NCBI GenBank assembly: GCA_016218765.1
Contig: JACRCZ010000149.1
Span: forward strand, 1-64,000
DNA from: Deltaproteobacteria bacterium
GTDB taxonomy: Bacteria; Myxococcota_A; Polyangia; DRWM01; JAAZOP01
DNA: 64,000 nucleotides
Direction of reading: 5' to 3'
The position numbers were made by a program, and so were the translations under genes. This document shows, in pieces, positions 1 through 7,984 of this stretch. The notes under the pieces were generated by a model. That model had not been told where the DNA came from. It did no database searches and worked only from the letters and a program-made list of their open reading frames with translations. The stretch's first letter is position 1; every line of letters starts with the position of its first letter.

Positions 1-1823
1 CAGATCCGCAGCGCCTCCCGGATGTCCGCCGCCCGCTCCGGCAGGTGCCACAACAGGAGCGACTTCTGCATCTCCCGCCGCCGCGGATCGCGCTCCACGA
101 AGACCGGCTGCCGCGTCGCAGGATCCAGCCCCGTCGCGTACATCGCCGTCGCCGCCGTCCCGGGCGTCGGCGTGAAGATCTGCACCTGCTCCACCCGGAT
201 CCCCCGCCGCTTCAGGAACAACGCCACGTCCACCATGTCGCTGAGCCGGCTCCCCGGGTGCGCCGCCATCAAATAGGGCAGCACCAACGGCGGATGCGCG
301 CCCCCGTCCCCCGCCCGTCGCTGCACCCCCAGAAACGCGTCGAGCTCACCCCCCGCAGGCTTGCGCATCAACGCCAACACGTGCGGCGCCAGATGCTCCG
401 GCGCCACCTTCAGCCGCCCGCTCATGAACTCCCGCGTCAGCGCCCGGACGAAAGCCCGCGACTCCAGCGCCACGTCCATCCGCACCCCCGTCGTCACGAA
501 GAGGTGCCGCACCCCGCGCGTCCGCGCCGCCTTCCGCAACAACGAAACGTACCGCCCCTGGTCCAGCCGCAGGTCCGGACACCGCCGCGGCCACAGGCAC
601 GAAACCCGGCGACACGGCGTCCCGCGCCCGCACGTCGCCCCATAGAGGTTCGCGGTCGGCCCTCCGACGTCCGGCACCGTGCCGCGGAACTGCGGATGCG
701 CCGCGATCCGCTCCACCTCCTCCAGCACCGACGCCTCCGACCGGCTCTGCACCGTACGGCCCTGGTGCGAGCCGATCGCGCAGAAGGCACACCCCCCGCA
801 ACAGCCGCGGTGCGCCGTCACCGAGAACCGCACCTGCTCCAGCGCAGGCACCCGCTCGCCCCCGTGCACCGGGTGCACTTCCCGCGTGAACGGCAACGCG
901 TACACCGCGTCCAGCTCCTCCACGCCCAGCGGCGGCCACGGCGGGTTCGCCACCACCCGCATCCCCGCGCACTCCTGCCACTGCCGCTCGTCCCGCGACG
1001 TCTCGTAGAGGTGGAACGTCCGCGCGTGCGTCTCCGCGTCCGCCGCCACCTCCTCCATCGAAGGCAGCGCCACGCCCTCCCGCGGCCGCGGCTCGCTCGC
1101 CGGAGACCGGAACACCACCCCCGGCACGTCGCGGATCGCCTCCAACCGCGGATCGTCCCGCCGCGCCCGCGGGTCGAGGACGGCCCCTCGGGCCTCATCG
1201 ACCGCCGCCTCCAGCGCCTCGAGCCGCCGGGCGATCTCGAGCAGCGGACCCTCGCCCATGCCGTGCACCAGCACGTCCGCCCCGCAATCCATGAGCAGCG
1301 GACGCCGCACCGAGTCGCTCCAGTAGTCGTAGTGCGCGAACCGCCGTAGACTCGCCTCCAGGCCGCCCGCCACCACGAACGCGTGCCGGCCGTACGCCCG
1401 CCGCAAGCGGTTGCAGTACACCGTGATCGCACGGTCCGGACGCCCCCCCGCCACACCCCCGGGCGCGTACGGGTCGTCCGCCCGCCGCCGCCGCTGCGCC
1501 GTGTAGTTCGCCACCATCGAATCCAGCGCGCCGGCCGTCACCCCGAAGAACAGACGCGGCAGCCCCAACCGCTCGATCGCCCCGGGCAGCGCCGGGTCCG
1601 GCCGCGCCAGGACCCCCACCCGGAACCCGTGCGCCTCGAGCCACCGGCCCAGGAGCGCCGCCGGAAACGACGGGTGGTCGACATGCGCGTCCCCCGTCAC
1701 CAGGATCACGTCCAGCCGATCCCACCCCCGCGCGTGCATCTCCTCCCGCGTCGCCGGCAGGTGCCGCACCCCCCCTGCCACGCCCGCCGCGTGCGAATCC
1801 CCCCGCCGTCGCACCCCGACCAT
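1..1823 (-). CDS. ygiQ: YgiQ family radical SAM protein (3' end beyond window)
   Basis: This gene is open on the minus strand to the window edge, so its C-terminus is missing. The translation follows E. coli YgiQ closely: a start region ending REEMHARGWD, then VILVTGDAHVDHPSF, FFGVTAG, GGLEASLRRFAHYDYWSDSVRR, and the radical SAM cluster C-x3-C-x2-C (CCGGCAFC, codons near 780-806) followed by SHQGR and QSRS. YgiQ proteins are radical SAM enzymes of unknown substrate. The ATG at 1823 is the first in-frame ATG upstream of the conserved REEM segment, but no ribosome-binding site is visible, so an upstream GTG is possible. A 10-bp iteron repeat (1882-1912) points at this start. Family assignment is firm; the start is uncertain. 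Confidence 0.9.
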   Translation of the reverse strand, partial: MVGVRRRGDSHAAGVAGGVRHLPATREEMHARGWDRLDVILVTGDAHVDHPSFPAALLGRWLEAHGFRVGVLARPDPALPGAIERLGLPRLFFGVTAGALDSMVANYTAQRRRRADDPYAPGGVAGGRPDRAITVYCNRLRRAYGRHAFVVAGGLEASLRRFAHYDYWSDSVRRPLLMDCGADVLVHGMGEGPLLEIARRLEALEAAVDEARGAVLDPRARRDDPRLEAIRDVPGVVFRSPASEPRPREGVALPSMEEVAADAETHARTFHLYETSRDERQWQECAGMRVVANPPWPPLGVEELDAVYALPFTREVHPVHGGERVPALEQVRFSVTAHRGCCGGCAFCAIGSHQGRTVQSRSEASVLEEVERIAAHPQFRGTVPDVGGPTANLYGATCGRGTPCRRVSCLWPRRCPDLRLDQGRYVSLLRKAARTRGVRHLFVTTGVRMDVALESRAFVRALTREFMSGRLKVAPEHLAPHVLALMRKPAGGELDAFLGVQRRAGDGGAHPPLVLPYLMAAHPGSRLSDMVDVALFLKRRGIRVEQVQIFTPTPGTAATAMYATGLDPATRQPVFVERDPRRREMQKSLLLWHLPERAADIREALRI

Positions 1824-1881
1824 CGCACGCACCGTGCCACACCGGGAGCCAAGCCCGCAACACGCGGAAGCCGGAGGGACG

Positions 1882-1912
1882 AAACCACCGATGGACACCG
1901 ATGGACACCGAT
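1882..1912 (-). repeat. 10-bp iteron element, copy A (GC form)
   Basis: Read on the minus strand it is two units ATCGGTGTCC followed by the closing unit ATCGGTGGTTT. It lies between the divergent ygiQ and glutamine amidotransferase genes and its GGTTT end points to ygiQ, whose start is about 59 nt away. The same element recurs at 4851, 6400, 6509, 20994 and 52156. Confidence 0.85.
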
Positions 1913-1994
1913 AGGGGACCCCCGAGCTCGCGTCGCCGGGAAACCGTCTCCAGCCCCTGGGCAGGCGGTGAACATTCTGGTACTTCATGGCCCC

Positions 1995-2678
1995 ATGAAA
2001 CGCGTCCTCATCCTCGACGGCGCCGTCTACCGCGACATCTACCGCCCGGCGGACCACTGGCGCGCCCTCCTGGGCGACGTCCCCGCCGACTCCGTCCACC
2101 TCCCCTCCGGCGAGCCCGTCCCCGACCTCCGCCGCTACACGCACCTCGTCGTGTCCGGCTCCGAAGCCTCCATCGTCCGCCCCGAACCCTGGTACCACGT
2201 CGAGGCCGACGTCGTCCGGCGCGCCGCGAACGCCGGCCTGCGCATCCTCGGAAGCTGTTTCGGCCATCAGATGCTCGCGCGCGCCCTCTCCGGCGAACGC
2301 CACGTCGCCCAGGCGCCCACCCCGGAGGTCGGCTGGATCGCGCTCGAAGTGCTGCAGCCCGATCCCCTCTTCGCCGATGTCCCCCCCCGCCACTCGGTCT
2401 TCGCCTCGCACTTCGACGAGGTCCGCGACCCTCCCGCCCCCTGGCGCGTCCTCGCGCGCAGCGCCGACTGCGCCGTCCACGCCATGCGCCACGGCGACGA
2501 CCCGATCTGGGGCCTCCAGGCCCACCCCGAAATCACCCCCTCCGACGCCCGCATCCTCATCGAAGGCTTCCTCCTCCACGAACCCCAACTCGCTCCCCTC
2601 ATGCGCCCCGCCCTCTCCGCCGAGCCCCGCGACGACGGGACTGCCATGCCCATCGTCCGGAGCTTCCTCGACGCATAA
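1995..2678 (+). CDS. Class-I glutamine amidotransferase (GMP synthase-like GATase1)
   Basis: A 227-residue stand-alone GATase1 domain. The nucleophile elbow is LGSCFGHQ with Cys88, and the catalytic His-Glu pair is in QAHPE (His177, Glu179), so it should hydrolyse glutamine. It resembles GuaA-type amidotransferase domains that act alone and often hydrolyse gamma-glutamyl compounds; the substrate cannot be read from sequence. The ATG at 1995 begins the recognisable fold (MKRVLILDGAVYRDIY). No clear Shine-Dalgarno is seen. It is divergent from ygiQ and has no obvious functional partner next to it. Confidence 0.88.
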   Translation: MKRVLILDGAVYRDIYRPADHWRALLGDVPADSVHLPSGEPVPDLRRYTHLVVSGSEASIVRPEPWYHVEADVVRRAANAGLRILGSCFGHQMLARALSGERHVAQAPTPEVGWIALEVLQPDPLFADVPPRHSVFASHFDEVRDPPAPWRVLARSADCAVHAMRHGDDPIWGLQAHPEITPSDARILIEGFLLHEPQLAPLMRPALSAEPRDDGTAMPIVRSFLDA

Positions 2679-2732
2679 TCCCGGCCTGGGCCATCCACTT
2701 GACCGGAATGGTTCCGATGCGTGCCTCCCCCG

Positions 2733-2761
2733 TTGCGCCAACCGTCGTCTCCGCATACCCT
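2733..2761 (+). promoter_or_regulatory. Putative sigma-70-type promoter of the Gly-rich lipoprotein
   Basis: TTGCGC and TACCCT are separated by exactly 17 bp. The predicted start of transcription (about 2768) leaves a leader of about 19 nt with a GAGGT-like ribosome-binding site before the ATG at 2787. The -35 is imperfect. Confidence 0.4.
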
Positions 2762-2786
2762 CGGGTTCGTGCCAGCGAGGTCGAAC

Positions 2787-4820
2787 ATGGAAAACCCGAA
2801 AGTCCGGTGGATCGCATGGGCAGGACTCCTCGCCCTCGACGTCGCCGTCGCGACCGCCGCCTGCGGCTCGGGCGACGCGGGACCCACGGGACCCTGCTCC
2901 GGCGTCGATTGCTCGGGCGCCGGCGAGTGCATCGTCGAAGGTGCCACCGCCTACTGCGCCTGCTACTCCGGTTACCACCCCGCCCTCCTCGCCTGCGTCC
3001 CCGACGACACCGCCTTCCCGTGCCTCGGCGTCACCTGCCTGGACCACGGCACCTGCCGCATCGAAGCCGACCGCCCGACCTGCGACTGCGACGACGGCTA
3101 CGCCGTCCACCCCGAGTCGTCCCTCCTCTGCTTCCCCTCGGGCGGCGCCGACTCCGCCGCCGAAACCGACGCGGAGCCGGACGGGGACGCGGACGCCGAG
3201 GCCGCACCCGACGAAGGCCCCGACGTCGCCCCCGACGCCGAAGCCGAAACGGAATCCGTCGCGGAGGCCGATATCGACGCGACGCCCGACCTCGACGCGG
3301 ATGCGGAGCCCGACCTCGATCCCGAGCAGTACGATGGCGACGCGGGCGAGGTTCCGGACCTGCCCGCCGAGGCCGACGCGGAGGACGAGGCGGACGCAGC
3401 GCCCGAAGACGAAGGCGGCATCGAGGACGTCGTGGACGACGGACCCGCGGACGACGGGCCGCCCCCGGTCGTCGTCGGCTGCGGTCCTCTCCACCGCGCG
3501 CCGGCCGGCTCCCTCGGCGACTTCACCCTGTTCGCCGGCGAAACCGCCGTCGTCGACACCGACGCCGGCACGATCACCATCGCCGGCAGCACGGCCTTCA
3601 CCTCCACCGACACCTTCGCCCAGCCCGCCGTCGGCGGCTACGCCACGCCCACCATCCGCATCTTCGACTTCCTTTCGGTCACCGTCGCCCCGGGCGCCAC
3701 GGTTCGCGTCCAGGGCGACATGGCGGCCGCGTTCCTCGCCGGCGGGGCGGTCTCCATCCAGGGCTCGATCACCGCGGACGGCGGCGGCGGGGCGAGCGGC
3801 GGGTGCAACGCGGGAGCCTCCGGCGGCTCGGGAATCGCCGGAGGCGCGGACGGCGGCTCGTGGATCTCGGGCGGCTGCGGCCTGGGCGGCGGATTCGGAC
3901 CCGGCGGCGGCGGCCCCGGTCCGTGCGCCGGCGGCGGAGGCACCGGCGGCGACGGCGGCGGTTCGGGCGGAGGAGGAGGCGGCGGAGGCGCCTGCGGCGG
4001 CTCGGGCGGCGCCGGCGGCTCCCATGCCACCACCGGCGTCGCCGGACTGCTCGGCGCCGCAGGCACCGCCGGCACCGTCGGAAGCGGCACCACCGGCGGC
4101 GTCGCCGGAACGGCCTGCGACGCACCCACCCCGGGCGGCTCGTCGACCAGCCTCTACGGCGACGACACCTTCTTCGTCCTCTGGGGCGGCTCCGGCGGCG
4201 GCATCGGCGGCTTCGGCTCCACGACCGGACGCGGCGGTCGCGGCGGCAACGGCTCCTGCGGCGGCTACGGCGGCCTGTGGTGCTCCACCACCGGCGGCTG
4301 CCTCGGCCCCGGAGGCGGCGGTGGGGGCGGAGCCGGCGGCGGCGCCGTGCTCCTCTGCTCCGCCGCGTCCGTCACGATCGACGGAACCGTCAGCGTCCGT
4401 GGTGGAACCGCGGGAGGCGGCGCGTCAGGCTGCTTCGCCGAGGCGGGCCAGCGCGCGACCTTCACGGGAAGCTGCAGCTCCACCCCGGCCGGCGGGGGCG
4501 GCGGTGGCGGCGGCGTCGGAGGAGGTGGCGGCGGCGGTGGCGGAGCCGGCGGCTCCGTCTACGTCGAAGCACCCGACGTGCGACTGTCTCCGACCGGCAT
4601 GATCGACGCGAGCGGCGGAACGGGCGGCTTCGCAGGATTCAGCCGCTCGGGCGCCGGAGGCGGCATGGGCAACGCGGGCGGCGGCAGCGGTGGGAGCGGC
4701 GGCTCCGGCGGAGGAGGCGGTCGAGGCGGCGACGGGGGCCAGGGGCGCGCACGCCTCGTCGGCCGCACCGTCGTCTCCACGGGCCTCGTCCGCGGCGTCT
4801 CCTCCACGGGTTCGCTGTAG
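2787..4820 (+). CDS. Secreted or lipid-anchored EGF-like, Asp/Glu-rich and Gly-rich surface protein
   Basis: 677 residues. An N-terminal signal (WIAWAGLLALDVAVATAAC) ends in a weak lipobox-like TAAC. Two EGF-like Cys clusters follow (CSGVDCSGAGEC and CLGVTCLDHGTC, about residues 30-110). Next comes a linker of about 120 residues dominated by Asp, Glu, Ala and Pro. The rest is Gly-rich (runs of GGGG, many GGxGG) with short regular strands such as GAVSIQGSITADGGGG, like Gly-rich beta-solenoid surface proteins of Myxococcota. No enzyme motif is visible. GAGGTCGAAC precedes the ATG. It is followed after 8 nt by another lipoprotein gene. Role in the envelope is inference. Confidence 0.8.
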   Translation: MENPKVRWIAWAGLLALDVAVATAACGSGDAGPTGPCSGVDCSGAGECIVEGATAYCACYSGYHPALLACVPDDTAFPCLGVTCLDHGTCRIEADRPTCDCDDGYAVHPESSLLCFPSGGADSAAETDAEPDGDADAEAAPDEGPDVAPDAEAETESVAEADIDATPDLDADAEPDLDPEQYDGDAGEVPDLPAEADAEDEADAAPEDEGGIEDVVDDGPADDGPPPVVVGCGPLHRAPAGSLGDFTLFAGETAVVDTDAGTITIAGSTAFTSTDTFAQPAVGGYATPTIRIFDFLSVTVAPGATVRVQGDMAAAFLAGGAVSIQGSITADGGGGASGGCNAGASGGSGIAGGADGGSWISGGCGLGGGFGPGGGGPGPCAGGGGTGGDGGGSGGGGGGGGACGGSGGAGGSHATTGVAGLLGAAGTAGTVGSGTTGGVAGTACDAPTPGGSSTSLYGDDTFFVLWGGSGGGIGGFGSTTGRGGRGGNGSCGGYGGLWCSTTGGCLGPGGGGGGGAGGGAVLLCSAASVTIDGTVSVRGGTAGGGASGCFAEAGQRATFTGSCSSTPAGGGGGGGGVGGGGGGGGGAGGSVYVEAPDVRLSPTGMIDASGGTGGFAGFSRSGAGGGMGNAGGGSGGSGGSGGGGGRGGDGGQGRARLVGRTVVSTGLVRGVSSTGSL

Positions 4821-4828
4821 GCGCCGCG

Positions 4829-5374
4829 ATGAACCCCGGCTACGCCACCCCATCGGTGTCCATCGGTGTCCATCGGTGGTTTCTTTGCTGCACCCTGGCG
4901 CTCGCCGGCTGCGCCGAGCCCGAGCCGCCCGTCACCGTGCACCTGATCATCGACTGCGAGCCCGACCCGCCCACGGTGATCGACGAGATCCTCGTGGACG
5001 CGACCGCCTCGCGCACCGAAGCCGGCGCCACCTGCAGCGCCACTTCCCGCACTTTCCCCCTCCTCGACCGCTCCGCCCTCCCCATCCGCCTCGACTTCGT
5101 CCCGCCCCAGAGCTTCGACGCCTGGGTCGCCGTCCGCGTCGCCTGGCGCCGCGCCGGCGCCGACGTCGCCATCCTCGAGGTCGTCCAACCGCTGGGAAGC
5201 TCCCGTTCCCTCGACCTGTCCTTGTCCCTCGAAAGCGCCTGCCTGCGCGCCGCCTGCGGCACCGACCTGCAGTGTTCCGGCGGCGCCTGCGTCCCGTTCC
5301 CCTCGCCCGACCCCTTCAACCCCGCCCTCATCGACCGCGCCATCCCCTGCGAATCGGGCGCCGGCAGCTCGTAG
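4829..5374 (+). CDS. Small lipoprotein whose signal peptide contains an iteron repeat
   Basis: 181 residues with a clear lipobox (LALAGC at about residues 23-28). The stretch PSVSIGVHRWF just before the hydrophobic core is the in-frame translation of iteron copy B (4851-4883). The mature part has few Cys (IIDCEP, ACLRAACGTDLQC) and a domain rich in beta-strand-like segments; no known family was recognised. It starts 8 nt after the Gly-rich lipoprotein gene and probably belongs to the same transcript. The start may instead lie at a later codon, but then little of the signal peptide would remain, so the repeat-containing start is preferred. Confidence 0.72.
   Translation: MNPGYATPSVSIGVHRWFLCCTLALAGCAEPEPPVTVHLIIDCEPDPPTVIDEILVDATASRTEAGATCSATSRTFPLLDRSALPIRLDFVPPQSFDAWVAVRVAWRRAGADVAILEVVQPLGSSRSLDLSLSLESACLRAACGTDLQCSGGACVPFPSPDPFNPALIDRAIPCESGAGSS
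4851..4883 (+). repeat. 10-bp iteron element, copy B, inside a coding sequence
   Basis: Two units CATCGGTGTC and a closing CATCGGTGGTTT. It lies just after the start codon at 4829 and is translated as part of the lipoprotein signal sequence. Confidence 0.85.
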
Positions 5375-5385
5375 CTCGCGCGCCC

Positions 5386-5414
5386 CCAACCAGCTACCAG
5401 CCACCAGCCACCAG
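5386..5414 (+). repeat. Stutter repeat between convergent genes (CCAGCTACCAGCCACCAG words)
   Basis: Short overlapping copies of ACCAGC or CCACCAG fill the 44-nt gap between convergent stops at 5374 and 5419. The plus strand is C/A-rich and poor in G, as in Rho utilisation sites; a terminator role is inference. Confidence 0.6.
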
Positions 5415-5418
5415 CGCG

Positions 5419-6348
5419 CTACTCCCCCCCCACCGCTTCGAGCTTCGTCCGCCGCCGTCTCCCGACCGCCGCCCTCCCCGCCCCCGGCAATCCCCGCAGG
5501 AACTTCTCCAGCCGCAGGCAGATGAGGTCCGGGTGCTCGATCGGCGCCGTGTGCGTCCCCAACGGCAGCACCTGCAGCTCCGACCCCGGGATCAAATGGT
5601 GCATCCGCTTCTGCACCGCGAACGGCGTCAGCTTGTCGCGATCCCCCGCGAAGATCAGCGTCGGCACCCGGATGTCCGAAAGGTACGTCCGCGCCGAATG
5701 CTCGTTCGCGAACCGCAGCATCGCCAGGAACAACCCGATGTCCATCTCCGCCACGTGCTCCAGGTACGGCATGAAATCGTCGTACTTCACCAGCGCACGG
5801 TTGATCTCCAACGCCACCGCGACCCAGAAACCCCACTTCGTCGGCAACGCCCGATGCCAGATCTGCCAGAAAAGCTGCTGGTGCTCCTCGTACGCCCGGT
5901 TCAACACCGGCAAGAAGCGCTCCAGGATGTCGCTGTCGTAGCTCGACCGCAACGGATGCTCGAAACACCCGCACATCGGCACCAGCGCCGCCACCCGCTC
6001 CGGATGCCGGTGGTGGAACTCCAGGATCACCTGCGTCCCCATGCTGTGCCCCAGCAGCACCGCCTTCCCGATCTTCAGCTCGTCCAGGAGCCCCCGCAGA
6101 TCCTCGGCCAGGTCGCCGATCTTCAAGTGCGCGTAGTCGGCCGGCGCGTCGGACTTGCCGTGCCCGCGGTAGTTCCAGCGCACCACCCGGTTCGTCGGCG
6201 CAAACCACTCGAAGACGTACTTCCACGCATACTGGTCGCACGCGATCCCGTCGCAGCACACCACCGGCACCCCCTTGCCCGCCCAGTTGTAGTAGATCCG
6301 CGTCCCGTCGAACGAGTGGAAGAACCCTTCATTGAGCTTCGCCAGCAT
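5419..6348 (-). CDS. Alpha/beta hydrolase
   Basis: 309 residues from the ATG at 6348. The fold is clear: VPVVCCDG (oxyanion region), NRVVRWNYRGHGKSDAP, the nucleophile elbow GHSMGT, the acid in FAGDRDKLTP, and the histidine in LGTHTAPIEHPD. It groups with lipase, esterase and haloperoxidase-like hydrolases; substrate unknown. An ATG at 6357 is also in frame, but TTGACA lies 36 nt before 6348 with a TCCGAT -10-like hexamer, which places transcription at or next to that ATG, so a leaderless start is preferred. It is divergent from the TPR-cNMP gene. Confidence 0.88.
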   Translation of the reverse strand: MLAKLNEGFFHSFDGTRIYYNWAGKGVPVVCCDGIACDQYAWKYVFEWFAPTNRVVRWNYRGHGKSDAPADYAHLKIGDLAEDLRGLLDELKIGKAVLLGHSMGTQVILEFHHRHPERVAALVPMCGCFEHPLRSSYDSDILERFLPVLNRAYEEHQQLFWQIWHRALPTKWGFWVAVALEINRALVKYDDFMPYLEHVAEMDIGLFLAMLRFANEHSARTYLSDIRVPTLIFAGDRDKLTPFAVQKRMHHLIPGSELQVLPLGTHTAPIEHPDLICLRLEKFLRGLPGAGRAAVGRRRRTKLEAVGGE

Positions 6349-6355
6349 GCCCGGC

Positions 6356-6384
6356 ATCGGACCGCGCCCACTCCCCCCTGTCAA
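6356..6384 (-). promoter_or_regulatory. Putative leaderless promoter of the alpha/beta hydrolase
   Basis: On the minus strand TTGACA (6384-6379), 17 bp, TCCGAT, then 7 nt to the ATG at 6348. The -10 matches only in part. The geometry is the same as at five other genes here. Confidence 0.45.
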
Positions 6385-6399
6385 GCTCCCCCCCCCCGA

Positions 6400-6430
6400 A
6401 TCTGTGTTCATCTGTGTCCATCTGTGGTTT
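6400..6430 (+). repeat. 10-bp iteron element, copy C (AT form)
   Basis: Units ATCTGTGTTC, ATCTGTGTCC and closing ATCTGTGGTTT, oriented towards the TPR-cNMP gene at 6551. Confidence 0.85.
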
Positions 6431-6460
6431 CCTCTTCCCGCGCGCTTCCCGATCGCAACG

Positions 6461-6505
6461 CACTCCCCGCACTTCCCGCACTCCCCGCACTCCCCGCACT
6501 TCCCC
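6461..6505 (+). repeat. 9-bp tandem repeat (ACTCCCCGC / ACTTCCCGC), about five copies
   Basis: Five near-identical 9-bp units lie between iteron copies C and D. On the minus strand they would read as Cys-Gly-Glu triplets, but this is upstream of the chosen hydrolase start and probably not translated. Confidence 0.8.
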
Positions 6506-6508
6506 AAC

Positions 6509-6524
6509 GTGTCCATCTGTGGTT
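6509..6524 (+). repeat. 10-bp iteron element, copy D (truncated)
   Basis: Only the last one and a half units remain (GTGTCCATCTGTGGTT). It ends 26 nt before the start codon at 6551. Confidence 0.7.
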
Positions 6525-6550
6525 CTAATTCCCCCCGGAACGGAGCGTGC

Positions 6551-7918
6551 ATGACCGGCATCGTCGGCGAAATCGAGTTCGAGTTCACCCAGGACGCGGG
6601 AGGCGGCGGGCGCTTCGTCCCCACCGGCAAGGTCGTCGGCCAGATCACCGGCTACCTCTCGCGCGGCGACGTCGCCGCCGCGGCCCGCCTGTACCAGGGT
6701 TGCGGGCCCGAAGTCGCGGTCGAGCTGTTCCGCGAAACCGGCACCTCCAGCGCGAGACTCCGCGGCGCCATGCTCGAGATGTTCGTCCAGGCCCGCGACT
6801 TCGCCTCCGCCGCCCGCTGCGCCGAGCTCGTCGATGACCCGGCACGCGCCGCTCAGCTCTTCGAGACCGCCTACGACTTCGCCAGGGCCGCCGCCCTCTA
6901 CGAGAAAGCCGGCGACCTCGCCAAGGCCGCCCTGATGTACGAAAAAACCCTCGACTTCCAGCACGCCGGACACCTCTACCTCAAGCTCGGCGACCTCGCC
7001 CGCGCCGCCGAAAACCTCGAGCGCGGCGGCGACGCCCTCGGCGCCGCCCGCCTCTACCTCAAGGCCGGCAACTGGAAACGCGCCGGAACCATCCTGCACG
7101 ACGTGCCCAGCAACCGCGGCGAGTTCTTCGAAGCCGGCACCATGCTCGCCGAAATCCTCTGGCGCACCGGACACAAGGACCTCGCCGTCGCCAAGCTCGT
7201 CGAGGTCGTCCGCGCCTTCCCCACCACCCCGGAAGTCGCCGACCTCTACTACCGCCTCGGCGACATGTTCGCCGACCTCGGCCGCGCCGAACACGCCACC
7301 ACGGCCTACGAACGCGTCGATTCCATCCGCCCGGGCTTCCGCGACGCCCGCCAGAAGGCCCAGGAGATGCGCCGCCTCTCCCAACTCCCCCCGGCCCCCG
7401 CCGGCGACGCCGGCCTCGCACCCCTCGACCTGGGCACCGCGGCCGGCACCTCGTCCCCCGACGAGAAACTCCAGTACGTCGATCCCGACATCGATTCCCT
7501 GCGCGACCTCCCCCTGTTCCGCGAGCTGGAGCACGAGGAGCTGGCCGAGCTGTTCCGCCTCGGCGGCCGCATCGCACGCGCGAAAGGCCAGCCGATCCTC
7601 CGCGCCGGCGAGCCGGGCCGCGGCCTGTTCGTCGTGCGCGAAGGCGAGGTCGAGGTCGTCCAGGCCGGCACCGGCCGCGTCCTCGCCGTCCTGCGCGCCG
7701 GCGAGCATTTCGGCGAGATGTCCCTCCTCGACAACACCCCCGTCTCGGCCGACGTGCGCGCCAGGACCGACGTCACCCTCATCGGCATCCCGCGCGAGGA
7801 GTTCGCGCGCTTCCTGTACCTGCACGAACGCGTCGCAGGAAAGGTCTACCGCCACTTCGCCGTCACCCTGGCCCGCAGGCTCGGCGAGACCAACGAGAAA
7901 CTGGGCAGCGGGGGCTAG
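6551..7918 (+). CDS. TPR-like repeat protein with C-terminal cyclic-nucleotide-binding domain
   Basis: 455 residues. After a Gly-rich start, residues about 30-290 form helical repeats of TPR type (AARCAELVDDPARAAQLFETA, AAALYEKAGDLAKAALMYEK, AGHLYLKLGDLARAAENLER). From about residue 318 a cNMP-binding domain follows (LPLFREL..., GEPGRGLFVVREGEVEVV, GEHFGEMSLLDNTPVSADV). The phosphate-binding cassette GEMSLL...PVSADV has Ser-Ala where many true cNMP binders have Arg-Ser/Thr-Ala, so ligand binding is not assured. No DNA-binding domain is present. GGAG precedes the ATG. The next gene also carries a cNMP domain, so the two probably act together. Confidence 0.87.
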   Translation: MTGIVGEIEFEFTQDAGGGGRFVPTGKVVGQITGYLSRGDVAAAARLYQGCGPEVAVELFRETGTSSARLRGAMLEMFVQARDFASAARCAELVDDPARAAQLFETAYDFARAAALYEKAGDLAKAALMYEKTLDFQHAGHLYLKLGDLARAAENLERGGDALGAARLYLKAGNWKRAGTILHDVPSNRGEFFEAGTMLAEILWRTGHKDLAVAKLVEVVRAFPTTPEVADLYYRLGDMFADLGRAEHATTAYERVDSIRPGFRDARQKAQEMRRLSQLPPAPAGDAGLAPLDLGTAAGTSSPDEKLQYVDPDIDSLRDLPLFRELEHEELAELFRLGGRIARAKGQPILRAGEPGRGLFVVREGEVEVVQAGTGRVLAVLRAGEHFGEMSLLDNTPVSADVRARTDVTLIGIPREEFARFLYLHERVAGKVYRHFAVTLARRLGETNEKLGSGG

Positions 7919-7984
7919 GGCTCCTGGCTCGATCCGCCCGCGGGGCGGACGGAAACCACGACCGGGGGGATGAGGAGAACGCCG

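Noticed and set aside
45-1349. 434-residue Arg/His/Pro-rich plus-strand frame
   Set aside because: The minus strand over the same bases encodes YgiQ with its radical SAM cluster.
1901-5374. Single 1157-residue frame spanning amidotransferase and lipoproteins
   Set aside because: Up to 4829 it is Arg/Pro-rich out-of-frame translation; only the last 181 residues are a real gene.
6400-6648. N-terminal extension of the hydrolase with Cys-Gly-Glu repeats, as a metal-binding protein
   Set aside because: It is the translation of a 9-bp DNA repeat and iteron copies upstream of a better start with its own promoter.
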